Of a DNA stretch of 64,000 nucleotides, positions 1 to 12,800 are shown piece after piece. This DNA comes from Piezodorus guildinii. Taxonomy: Eukaryota; Arthropoda; Insecta; Hemiptera; Pentatomidae. Within the stretch, counting starts at the first letter, position 1; every line of letters starts with the position of its first letter. The position numbers and the translations under genes are program-made. The notes beneath the pieces were generated by a model. It searched no databases. It had not been told where the DNA came from and saw only the letters and a program-made list of their open reading frames with translations. Location: NCBI GenBank assembly GCA_023052935.1, contig CM041298.1, positions 51,411,313 to 51,475,312 on the forward strand. The letters run 5' to 3'.

Positions 1-115
1 TGTTATGTGAATAGCTTAGTTCAATTATGGTTTCACAATTTAGCATTTAGGTAAGACATATTGGAAGGACTGGTTTTATTTGCTATTCTACTAGTTAATT
101 TAAATTACCTTGTAG

Positions 116-326
116 GAAAGCTATCTATTCTTGGAACCCATTAGAAGATCCGATGGAATCAGCTGAAATGTCAGATGAAACTGTTTCAGTAAAATCTCCA
201 CGGACTGTAGTCGGTCACCTTCAGTTGTTATTTGCACTCATGCAGTTCAGCAAGCAGAGATCGATAGACCCATTAGCTTTTATAAAAGCTCTGGATTTAG
301 AACCATCGATGCAACAAGATGCTCAA
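116..326 (+). CDS. USP48: USP48 exon a: catalytic core, QQDAQ box
   Basis: The acceptor is TTGTAG before 116 and the donor is GTATAG at 327. The exon begins with the last base of a split codon and ends in phase 0. It encodes about 70 residues, including [13 protein letters not shown], then [13 protein letters not shown] and finally QQDAQ, the conserved USP helix that follows the catalytic Cys box. A lineage-specific acidic and serine stretch ([13 protein letters not shown]) lies before it. The exon holding the catalytic Cys must lie upstream of this window. Confidence 0.88.
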
Positions 327-3300
327 GTATAGTAAACATCAAGTTATGGGGTATATTGCCCATTGTTTTATATATACTAAAGTTTATTCCAGGTTTTATA
401 TCTTATGTTTTTAGGAATTTTCAAAGCTTTTTATATCCCTCCTAGAAGAATCATTAAACCAGCAATCTGATCCGAAAGTTCAGAACTTAATTATTGACAA
501 TTTTAGAGGAGAATATTCATATATTACAAGGTAACTTTTAAATTTATCTGATATAACTGATTATAAGCATTCAAATTTCGTATTTTATTCGTATTACTTT
601 TTACATAGGTGTTCCAAATGCCAAAAGGAATCTATCAGCCCCTCTATGTTTTTCGAATTAGAATTGAATATAAAAGGTAATAAAAATCTTCATGAGAGTA
701 TCAGTGAGTTCTTGAAGGAAGAAAAACTGGATGGTGTGAACAAGTACTCCTGCAGCTTTTGCAATGAAATGCAGGAAGCCACACGTTTTATCAGTCTTAA
801 GAAATTACCGGTGGTGTTGAATCTTCAATTGATGCGGTTCATATATGATCGGTATGGATATAGCAGTTAGATTTTAATAATTTCAATAGATAATCTTATT
901 GATGATGACTGTATATATTTTAGACAAAAAGGGCATAAAAAGAAAATCAATTCTTCTCTTCAGTTTCCGGATACTTTGGATATGAGTCAATATATGACAG
1001 TTTCTGAAAATGAAAACGAATCTATGATTTACAACCTGACGGCTGTTCTAATTCACAAAGGCCCTAGTGCTTATTCTGGGCATTATGTTGGTTTGTATAA
1101 TTCATCCATTTAATTTTGACTTAATCATTTGATTATTATTTTATTTGATCCCATTGTATTAATATCTTCACAGCTTTAAATACCCTATAATTTTTTTTAT
1201 TTCTTTTTCCCTACATTTATTGTTTATTAGTATACATAATTTTTCTTTTTAATAGTTGATGGCATTTTTTTAAAAACTTATCTCAGTGGTTTGATAGGAT
1301 TTTTATCTTTCTTGCATTACCTCATATTGCCTAACCACAAAACATGATTTCAAGTTTGAATAGTTTTTATATAGTTATTCCTTATAATTTTACTACCATT
1401 AATCATTTTTTGATAAAAATAAAATTAATGGTTATTATAGGTCTGTTCCCTTGCCAATTTTTTTTAAATGCCCTGCATTCTAAATGTTGAGGAAATAAAC
1501 CATATAAAATAACCAATGGTTCACTTTTAGTGTAATCGATTTGAATTATTGAAAAAATAAATTTCATTCATTTGTTGTTAATATTTACATTTATATCTTT
1601 TACAACATTTATTGAATTAGCTCTACTTTTTATTTTTTTTTAATTCAAAGATAGAAATGGAAATAAATATTGATTGTTTTGTAAATAAATACTATTTACT
1701 TGTGTAGTTTTTATCAGGCCAAATCAATTTAATAATACAAGTTGTATTATTTTATTTTATTAAATTATTTTAAATATTGACCATATTTAAATTTTGTTTG
1801 TTTACTTTTTAATTATTTTGTTTAATGGTGAAATATACTAAAATGGAAAAGTATAATATATAGGAAAAAAACCTATGGGTGGGTTGTTGAATATTTTTGT
1901 GAGCTATGTTTTTGTTTATTTTTCCCCTAATTGTATTGTTACACCTCTCTTTACCCAGAATGAGTTCTATTTTTAACACTTTATACATCTAGATTAAAAC
2001 AGTATCAAATCAAAAATTGTATAATTTAGTTTATAGTATATTTGTACTTTATAATCAAAGTTGCATCAACTTGTGACATTTATGTAAATCCCGACTTTGA
2101 GTGGCTTATAAACATCGCAGAGTTTCGAACACACAGCACACTGGATCAGTCTTATAAGAAATAAAAAGATGGATAGTGCTAGATAAAATTTAACAGAAAA
2201 AGAATCAATTTATTTAATAGCATTTCTGGTCCTTATATACATAGGGTTGCTTACTACACTACATACTTATCAATCCATAATGGACATATTATAAATATAA
2301 TTTTCATGTTTATTCTGACTTATTTAAATTAATTAATTACAGCTGTTCTTTTCTTTAGTAAGAAAAGATTCTAAATTTTTATTTTATTTTCTCAGAAAAG
2401 TCCTTTTTTTCTTTTTTTTCTTTCAAAAGATTAATAATTATTCCCTAAGATAATTTAATATTTACTAGCACACATAACTATTCAAATTATATAAATAAAC
2501 AGACACTAATTGTAGAATGTATAAATTTTTTTTTTTTCAAATAAATAACTATTCTGCACGAAATTATTTCCCTCTTAATTCCATAAATATGATGTATATT
2601 CCCCGGGAGGTCTAGAATATTATTCTTGCCCAACACTGTAATATAATATTAAAATCCAGCTCTTCAAGAAAACTGCTTGTGCTGTCAGAGATTGCTCTCT
2701 GAGGTTCAAACCAGAAGCGTCTCACGAACTCTCTTTGGCCTAAGGTCTCTTGTCTCTCGGAGGATTTTTCTTTTAATTCTTTGTTCCTGGTCATTTGATT
2801 GAAATCTAATGTTATTGCTCTCTTTTCTCTCACTCTAAATGCTACTATGTCCGCAAATCTTGTTGAACCTTCTGTATCAAGGCAAAAAACATTTATAGTT
2901 TCTCTTTTCGAGCTGGTCGACTGTTTGCTTTTAAATTTTATACTGCTGGATTCATAGACAATAACATGATATATTACGTATTTTTATTTTTGTTAATTGA
3001 TAGAAATCTATATTTTAATATCTTTGTTTTTTATAGCTCATATCTGTGACCAATTGACTGGAACTTGGTATAAATTCAATGATGAGCAGGTGGAAAAGAT
3101 GGAAGGAAATAAACTGAAGCTTGGTAGTGAAGAAGAAGATGAAGGTAAGACTGGAACTTTGTATAGTCGAAAATATATGTTATTAATGATGTGTAATCAA
3201 ACGTGTTTTTATATTCTTTTGAGGTATTAATCTCATCATTGTTGTTGCCTCAGTTTCCATTAAAAAAACATTTTATCATGTTTAGATGGTGCTAAGAAAC

Positions 3301-6300
3301 CTAAACAAGCCCGAGTAGCAAAAGGATTTCTTGCTTCAAGTAATGCATACATGTTGGTATACACTGCTCAGTCAGTTCGAGATGTTTTAAAACCTATGAC
3401 AGAAAATGATTTACAGCCACAACTTATTAAACAAATTCAACAATCCAATGACGAATTCGAAAAATTAATTTTAGAAACAAAAGAAGCAAAAGTAAGTTTG
3501 AGATTCCTAAAATTAACTACTTATAATAATTGTACAGTATTATTTTAGAAAAAAGGAGCTCTTTTATTCCTATTTCTCTATACAGATGTTATTGTGTGTC
3601 TTTAATCAGTTTTCAAATTTTTTCTCTTGGGGTATTATGTTTTCAATTTAAAATATTTTGTTCACCCCAACAAATTGCGAACAAATCAAAAATTCTTCAA
3701 ATCAAAAAGAAATCAATAATCACTATAGTTTTTGGTAATATTGAATGAATCAAGTTATTGTCAATTCAACCTAACAGTGCCAGTCATCTAATAGATATTA
3801 AGGAGCAAGATTTCTATTTATCACTATCTAAATTGACCTTTTCATGGGAGCACATTAAGAATTTAATGTTTGCTATAAATTTACTCTGTGGTTTATGAGG
3901 TTTTATTGATTAAAAAACAAGAAGTTAAATAGAGTTATTTACTAATGGAAAAATTTGTTTTCAGAAAAATAGGAAAGAGATTGGACAAGCACAGAAGGCA
4001 ACGATGGCTAACCTTGTAAAAATAATGCCCGTTGATGGCCCAGGAACGAGAGATTGGGAAGTGATATCTGTAAAATGGTTGAGCCAGTGGTTGGCCAGTT
4101 CAAAGGAAGATTTCCAACCAGTTGATAACAGCCCTCTCCTGTGCTCACATAACAGGCTGAACCCTGACCTCGTATCTAATGCGAAATATATCACAACAGC
4201 TGCTGTTCGTATCAAACTTCTCAATGTTTTTATTGTATATTTCCTCTATTGATATATTTTCCTTTAGGCTGATACGATTTTTGGAAAATATGGAGGTGGT
4301 CCTAGATTGCCAGCCAGTGAAGCAATTTGTCGAGACTGTATAACTGCAAAATGTCGCAGGATAAAGTTCAGAATTAAACTGACTGAAGATGCCAAGGAAC
4401 TTAGCAATTTGCTCAAGCACAAAGAAGAGTTGTAAGTGAAATTATTTTTTGGACTTATATATTTTATTTTATTATTCAGTGGCACTTTTAGTTTGGAATA
4501 ATAGTGATCACTTAGTAGTACTTACTCAAAAGAATTAATCTAACCTTAAATGCCTCTTTTTGAATAGCCGTAAATATTGAACCCTTATCCTTTATCTAGG
4601 AGCACTTCCATAGGTTATCTATCCGACAGCAGGAAAGGAGTGGTACAGGGTAGAATTACTGCCCATTGGACTACTGCTCACTGGGTCTCGGGTTCAAATT
4701 CGGCTTTTGGCTGGATAATTATTTATAATGTTATTTTAGCCATGTGGTGACTCAGGGGTAGAGGGACCTTCCCTAAAACTACCCAATCCAGGACTTATTA
4801 TAGGTTGTAGACTCTATAGGAGTCAATTAATAGAAATGCAATGAATTAGGACTTAACCAGTCACCTAAAGTTATTTTGGTTGTTTTATTACCCTATATTT
4901 ATAATAGAGATATAATTTTGGTTTATTATTTTCAATAATCAACCAAAAAAACAAAAATTTTAGGGCTTACATTTCAAGATATATAGAACCCGAATAACTA
5001 ATAAAAGAAAAAAAAAAAGAACGTTTTTCTTAATTAATAAATAAATGAATACCAAAAAATTTGAATTATATATTGTTTTTTCATATTAGTTAATTGCCTA
5101 TAAGCAGCTATTTAAACAGTTATACCTGTTATTTGATATATAGTTATTTGAGAATAATAAACCATTGTGTTATCATTTATAGCATTTTTTCTGTACACAA
5201 TGGTTTTGTTTTTTTATGGATTCTGAAAAGAAATATGAGTGCTCATGTTTATTTATTTTTGTTTTAAAATTACTGAGCTTTCTTTATTACAATTTTTCAA
5301 TTAATTTTGATGAAAAAAAAGGTGTCTTTGTTAATCGTCAGTTGGTTATACCAAATAAATCACATCTCCTAATTGAAATGATATGGAAAGTCTGGTTTAG
5401 TCTCTTCATTATTATTTTTTTTTTTCTTCAATGCTGAATCTGATGAATTATATTTGAATTAACATCAGTCCTTAGAGCAGTATATATGTGGGCTGGCGTG
5501 CATATTCTTTTAGGTTTTTCCTTCTTTGCGCTCTTTTAATAAGTGCCTATATTATTATTACCATTTAAATTAGTATTCTTATATTTGTGTTTACTTTATT
5601 TAATTTTGTTTTGCTTTCCAGAGATGGAAGTGGTTTCTGGGTTGGCAAAAAATCTTTGAAAGATTGGCGTAAGAAAGCTTTAAAAGTTTTTGAAGGGACT
5701 GAAGGTGGAGTTATGAGAGAAGTTGAAGATTGCCCTAGCCCTTCTTCTGATTCAGATGCTGCGCCTCGTCGGAATAAAAGGTCTTGTTCTGAATCCGAGT
5801 CTGTATCTATTAATTCTAGTAGTGATAGAGCAGGGAATGAAAGTGAGCCTCATTTAAAAAAGTTTAAAATTGCAGACAATTGTAATCCACTTGACCAGAA
5901 AGTTGTGGTTAAGCCTGACGTTGAATCCATTTTTCAATCTCTTGAAGTGTTATTATCAGGGACTAGAGCAACTTTAAGTAAATTGGATAACTTAAAACCA
6001 GAATTGATCTCAGAATTTAAAAAGAAATTTTATTCTAATTGGAAAGATTTGGATTTAATGTTTAATAGGATCTTTGATTATAATCCAGTATGTTCTCCTA
6101 TTAGTGAATCTACTTCTATGGTTACATCAACCAGTTGCACGATGGAAGTTGCTAGTTGTGAACCTAGTAGAGTTAATGGGTTTTGCCACAGTGTTGAGGA
6201 AGATATGGCTATGAAAAAACGTAAATTAGAACAAGTGAGTGATAAAGATGGTGTTAATAGCGGTGATGAAAATAAAGTCAGTAAATCGGATGATGAAGAA

Positions 6301-9300
6301 GATGATACAGAAAACTTCAATGATGATATCATCTGCCAACACAGTGAGTTGTCTCATCATTATCTTTAAATATTATAAACTTCTTTTGATGGCCACTTAT
6401 AATTCATCTTTTGTAGATGATTTAATACCTGACGAGAGTGTGAAAAGGTTGGTTTCTGAATCTACATGGGCTAAACTGAAAAGTTATTTTCCAGACTGTC
6501 GAGAGTTTCCTAAGGATATGGATCCTTGCCCACAGTGCCAGGTAATATATTTATTGTTTTAAATTTTGATTAATAAAAATATGAATCACCATAACTACTC
6601 CCATCCTCAGATTTAAAGCTTGTCTGCGATGTTTTACATTAATTAATTATAAGAAATCCTGGAAGACTTCTAGAAAGAGAAAAATGCTTTATTTCAACAT
6701 CATGCTGCCTAAATACAAATTGGTTGCTCTTTTATACACAGCATACTAAATCAGTCTATAATAAATATTACAACATTTGTTTATTTTTCCTTAAATTTTA
6801 AATTATAAACAATTGTTGTTATTTATTTACAATTATATTCTAAATTGATACACTAATGACTCTCCTTCTTTGGAGTTATTTAATATTTATTACATTTGTA
6901 TTACATTCCACTCAAAGAAAAAATGTATCGGAACACTGCTAACCATGTATGTGGTTCTGTATGATTCCCAGGAAGTGTAGGATTACATTTTTGGCCAAAA
7001 TCGTGACATCACTAATGCTTACAACTAGGTTCTCTAGGAAGCTTCTTGTTGGCTTATAATTAAAATATAGCAATTTATTTTTTTTCTGCCCTACACTGAC
7101 CTTGTTAGAAAGCCAGTTATTGAGTTGCATGCTCCATGATTTTAAAAGCATATTATGATAAAATATTGATGCATTATTTATTAAGAGGATATATAAAAAA
7201 TAAAAAAAATGACCATTTTATCGAATTCAATATTTCAAAGGACTGTAAATATTTTAATCCTATTTAATACTTATCAATATTTAATAATCTCTTTAGAATA
7301 TTCTCTAAGGTTATTTAATCCTGTTCGACTTCTAAAAAAAAAAAACCTCAGTTTTGTTATTTTAAAGAAGAAAAATGACAGTTTACTTAGAAAGTCTTGT
7401 TATTTTAAAACTCAAATGGAAAAAAAAAAATAAATATTCACAGCTGCTGATCCAACTCATGAAATTACTAAATATGGAGAGGTGTCTGTGACTGGCACAC
7501 TGGTTGAGTCATTTGTTTGAAAAATTTAGCAGTGGAGGTACAATGTTCTAAGAAAGAAGGGCTCTGGTTGACGAAAAATGGATATTGATGAGGTTTTACA
7601 GGAAGCTGTTGAGTCCAATCTCTCCAAAAGTACTTGTGAATTTGACAGAAAGTGTAGTTTGTTGAAAGATACTGTAAGTCACCATCTACTCTCCATGGGG
7701 GAAGGTGAAAAACAGGAGTAGGCTGGTCCCGCACGAACTTACTCCTCAGCAAAGAGATTAAAAATCTGGGAAAATTTAGTGAAAACCCATCTGATATGAG
7801 GTTTTACTAGAAGATTTTTTAATTATAAGTGATATATACAAAAGATCTATAAGATTATAAGTGAATTATTATTTACAAGAGTTATTATATTATTGGGGTT
7901 ATTGATTATATTAAAATAAACTTCTTTTTTTTTTTACAACAGAAAACATTATACTCTTATATGCTTAAAAAATGTATGCAAATTAAATATAAAAATAAAA
8001 AATGAACTTGTAAGGGCCCTCTTTATTATAAAAATGGAAAAGTAATCTAACTATTTGTATAACTAAATATATAATTATATAAATTTAATTTGTATATAAC
8101 TATTATATACACGAAAATATCATCAATGCTCCAAGACTTGCAGCTTCCTACAATCAAACAACTTATCCATTCACAAACAGCTTCTTACTTCAGTAAAACT
8201 CCAGTCTCTAAAAACCCATTAATAAAAGAAATCGGTAATCACAATAAATGTTCACTAAAACGATATATTCATAAGAGAACAAAACATGTATTATTAAATT
8301 AACTTACTTTCTTATGTTATAAATTTCTAAATTTTATAATTTTCAATCATATTATGTATTTTCTATTAATTTATGTATTTTCAATTATTTCATGTATTTT
8401 CAATTATTTTATGTATTTTCAATTATTTCATGTATCTTCAAATATTTTATGTATTCTCAATTATTTTATGTGTAGTTTTTATGCGTAGGTTTTTTGTATA
8501 ATTTTTCCTACAATCGCAATGTAACCTCAATTTTATTTCACCATATGTTTGCCATTTAGGCTAATGTACTATAATCACAAAAAAACAAAAATATTTTCTG
8601 ATTGTAAGGATGACTCATCCAAAATCATTGTTAACATTTTGTCAAAATGTAAATATGTGAATAAAGTTTATTTTTATTTTATTTTTACACCGTGAATGAT
8701 ATTGGAGAAAATCATCATTACAACCATCCCTTTAGGGATTTTAAACTTGTACAAATCACTAATATGGCTAGTCATTAAATATTTTATTGGTCAGAAACAT
8801 TTGTCTTTCACCATAGTGGACCTGGCAAGATTTCTAATTTTTGGGAAGTTCGTATTAAGAAGAATTAATGTCTAGATAAATAGTGAGAATGTGGATTTTT
8901 TAATTGTGTAGGATGGTATTGGTTTGAAGTTGGTGAAGCTGAGAAGACTGATGGGCTTGGCATAATATGATTAGGATTTAAAGCAGCGATGCTCCAAATT
9001 AAGTTCTGATGCAGGGGCTACATTGTTTTGGATGGTTGGGTATTGCCTTAGAGGCATCTTTTTGAGTAACTAAGTTGGAGAGCTGCGACAGAGAAATTTA
9101 AGAAAAGCTGTTCCAAATATAGATGAATTATCAAGCTCAGTATTTTTCAGGAGTCTTAATTTTATTTTAGCGATACCTAATTTATTTGTTTTTAATTTCA
9201 TTTTAAATTTAATACATCAAGTAATACTAATAACTATCTGTTTCAGAGATTGGCATCTCAAGATCAGGCAACTCTCGATGTTAGAAGAGACCAAGCTTTG

Positions 9301-9795
9301 AAACAGAAAGAGATGCTGCTCTCTCTTTTTAACAATCGCAACAGACCTAAACTTGTTAATGGCACCTATAAGATCATAAGTGTACAAGAGTTTTTGAAGC
9401 CTTGGCGAAGATTCGTAAGGTGAGTGAATAATATTAGTTGATTAATGGGTTAATACTTTAATAAAATATAAATTTTATTCAGAACTAGGTGATCCGAAAG
9501 ATGAATAGTCCTGTCTTAACTATGAATATCACTATCCCTTGTTGGCAATAAGGAACATGTCAGATGATATATGATATATCCCTGAATCATCAAAGATGAA
9601 GAGATGATAAATAGATATTGTTTATATCACCACGTAACTCTCAAAATACTTTGTCACCACTGCCATTCCTCTATCAACTTTTTTTAATACACTCTCTCTG
9701 CCTGGATGACCAAGCTACAAAGCTAATTTAATCCATTTCAATTTCAATCTTTTTTTTTTTCATAAGAACTTTCTCCTGACAATAACAAACACAAC

Positions 9796-9838
<43 letters not shown>

Positions 9839-12800
9839 CAAAATTGGTTTAGTTGTTCATGCATACTGGATCCAAGGGTAGTAAGAGATTCATTTTTACT
9901 TTCACTTACCTATATATGAAATATATAGTAAGGGAAATATTGCGATCGTGAAAATTTTTGAATTTCAGTTTTCATCAGAAACGTTTTAGGGTCCCCTGAG
10001 TCCAAATGACCAAGTCCCTCAAAAAGGTCTGTGTGTGTCTGTCCGTGTGTTTGTGGTAAGTCCAGCACAATAATGAAAAGGTGTACGAAAATGAAATTTC
10101 ATATTTTAGACTATAAGCCTGAGATGCTACCGAAACTTTTTGATCTTAATCAGCTAACCAGAAGAGCCACTTTATACCATGCATTTTGCACCTTTTTACA
10201 ATTTTCTTAAAAATGGCTTACGATTTTGATTAAACTCGCATATTGATGTCAAATTTAATGGGCTTTAATATCATGCAAGTTTAATTCTGATTGAAATAGT
10301 CTGATGGGGCTTTAATGCTGATATTTTAAAATTTCTTCCTCTAAAATACCTTTAATTTTGTAGATTCTATAAAAATAACCATATCACCTTGTTATGATTG
10401 CTAAAAAAGAGGTAATTATATAAGTTAAACGAATCCAATATCAAACTACAGAAGAAAACTGAAAAAATATTTTGTTAGTGCAATTTTTCGTTTTTGAACA
10501 TAAGAATAGTAATATGTAATATACTGTTGGAAAGCTAAAGATTTTAGAAAAAAATATCTTATACACAAGCTTGTAAAAGTTGATAGAGAGTGATGAAAAG
10601 CCGATAAAACTAACTGATTATTTTAGATAATAATATAATAGATTTTTTAATGACACAAGTTTATACAGAAATTCAATTTAATTAATTGTTTAATAGTTTC
10701 ATTCATTTTTATCTCTAACTGTATTTGAAAATTCTCTAATCAATTTTAAAAACGGGGGTAAGTGAAAATGGTGTGTTGCCTGTCCCAGATTTTTATTTAT
10801 ATAGATATAATGGCTGGCATGTTACCTACCTCTTTTGAATTTATATCTCTGTATCTTTCCTTTTATTTTTTCTCTGTTTCTGATGGAATGAAAATTCTAT
10901 AGAAAGTCTACTTTAGTTTCTGGATATTGTCTGGGTCTTCTTTATCATAATAAGAATAAGTGATGATAATTGGTTGAATAAATAAGATGTTTTAAACTGC
11001 GCTTAGCTCTTAATGCTCTATGATAAACCTTTTATTTGTCAGTACTAATTCTAGTTTTTAAATATTTTAAAAATGTTAGTAGTATTTGAAATAATTTTAA
11101 TTGCATGTAAAAAATCCTAGTATAAGTGTCCTTCAAATGTCAATGGATTCAGAAATTCACTTGAACAGTAATCTCTCCAACAGGAATGGCATATATAAAA
11201 AAATAAAAATATGAATTATATTTATCATACAAAAAAAAAAATAATGACTACATTTGTTAAAACACTGCAAATTAAAACACAATGGTTTATTATTTCCAAA
11301 GAACTATATATGGGTATAACAGTTTATATAGCTGTTTACAGGCAATTAACTATTATGAAAAGTAATAAATTAATAAAAAAAAAAAAATGGTCTATCACAA
11401 CTGAAACTTTTAAAACGCTATATCTCTGCTATTTCTTAAACAATTACAATGATTCTTTTGTGGTTTTGTTGGAAAATACATTTGAACAGACATTTTATTG
11501 ATCCTATCTATTTACTTAAAAAACCGTGTAATACAACACAGTAATTAAGTTGTTTCACATGAAATGTCCGTTTTTATTAAAAATATTGTAGATTTTTTAA
11601 TAAAACACACGTTTCTATATAAATTCAATTTATTAATTCTTTGATTGTTTCACGTATTTATATCCCTAACTGTATTTAAAAATTCTTTCATTGATTTTAA
11701 AAATGGAGGTAAGTGAAAGTCGTGTGTTGCCCGCATCAGATTTTTTATAGTGCATTCAATGAATCAAACAATATATATCGCTTAAAAAAGCCGGTTAGCT
11801 TCACTTAAGAATGGGATTGAGTAATATTTATGTTGTAAACGAATTATAACTATGTGCAACATTTATAAGCTAAAACGTATTGAGTAATTATAGGTATGTC
11901 TCCTAAAACTGGTATGTTATTGTAAATTTGGCCAATTAAAATTAGGATTTGGCGATTTTATGGATTATAGTTACTCTTATCGTTAATGTATATAAATTAA
12001 AAAAAAAAAAAATGAAATAGTCGTGTGCATAGCCGCGGGTTACAGCTAAAACTGTTTGTATTATTTTATCTAAAACATGTTTCCAATGATAATGAATGTA
12101 AACATTTTTCAAATATATAAATAAATAAAATATATATTTAATAGTTCTTAAATTGATTTTAACAACCGAGGTAAGTGAATGTTGTGTGTTGCGTGCGTCA
12201 TATTTTTAAAATGAAAAATTGGATAAAAAAACCAGTGACTATGAAACAAATCGAAATTATAGCGACGTAGACAAGATGGGCTAATAATGTGGTTCCCAAA
12301 TAAATACAAGGACCCCCTAAACTCTAAAAATGTAAGTCTTAAAATATTAGATGCATGTTTACATTTTTAGTAGGCTACATCGTTATCACGTGCATTTCGT
12401 TCGAAATACCCCTACCGAAACTCTGTATGGTAGAAATGGCACATGGTAATAGGAAATGGAAATAAAGAAAAAATAAGCTGAATAACTATAAGTAAAATTC
12501 AAATAAAAACTTCTTTTATAAAAACACTGCAAATTATAACACAATTGTTTATCATTTCCATGTAACAATATTAGAGTATAACTGTTGGTTGGAAATTAAG
12601 TAACGTGGAAAGAATTTATAGGATTTATTCAATCTTATCTTCGAAAATAACGTAGTTACAAGCGTATATATAGCCGAGATTTCAATTTTTTTTTTTTTTT
12701 TTGTTTGTTTATTAAGCTTTACACATCATGATTGAACAGGGAATACCTAGAAAGTTAGTAAACCTAGTAAAGATGTGTTTGTCGAAAACATTCCATAAAG

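Noticed and set aside
3961..4485. Minus-strand frames across USP48 exons g and h
   Set aside because: They are antisense shadows. The plus strand encodes the DUSP domain with correct splice sites.
6078..6332. Minus-strand serine-rich frame of 84 codons
   Set aside because: It is antisense to the acidic, serine-coding part of USP48 exon i.
8354..8467. CRISPR-like regular repeats
   Set aside because: The repeats are contiguous without spacers and the DNA is eukaryotic.
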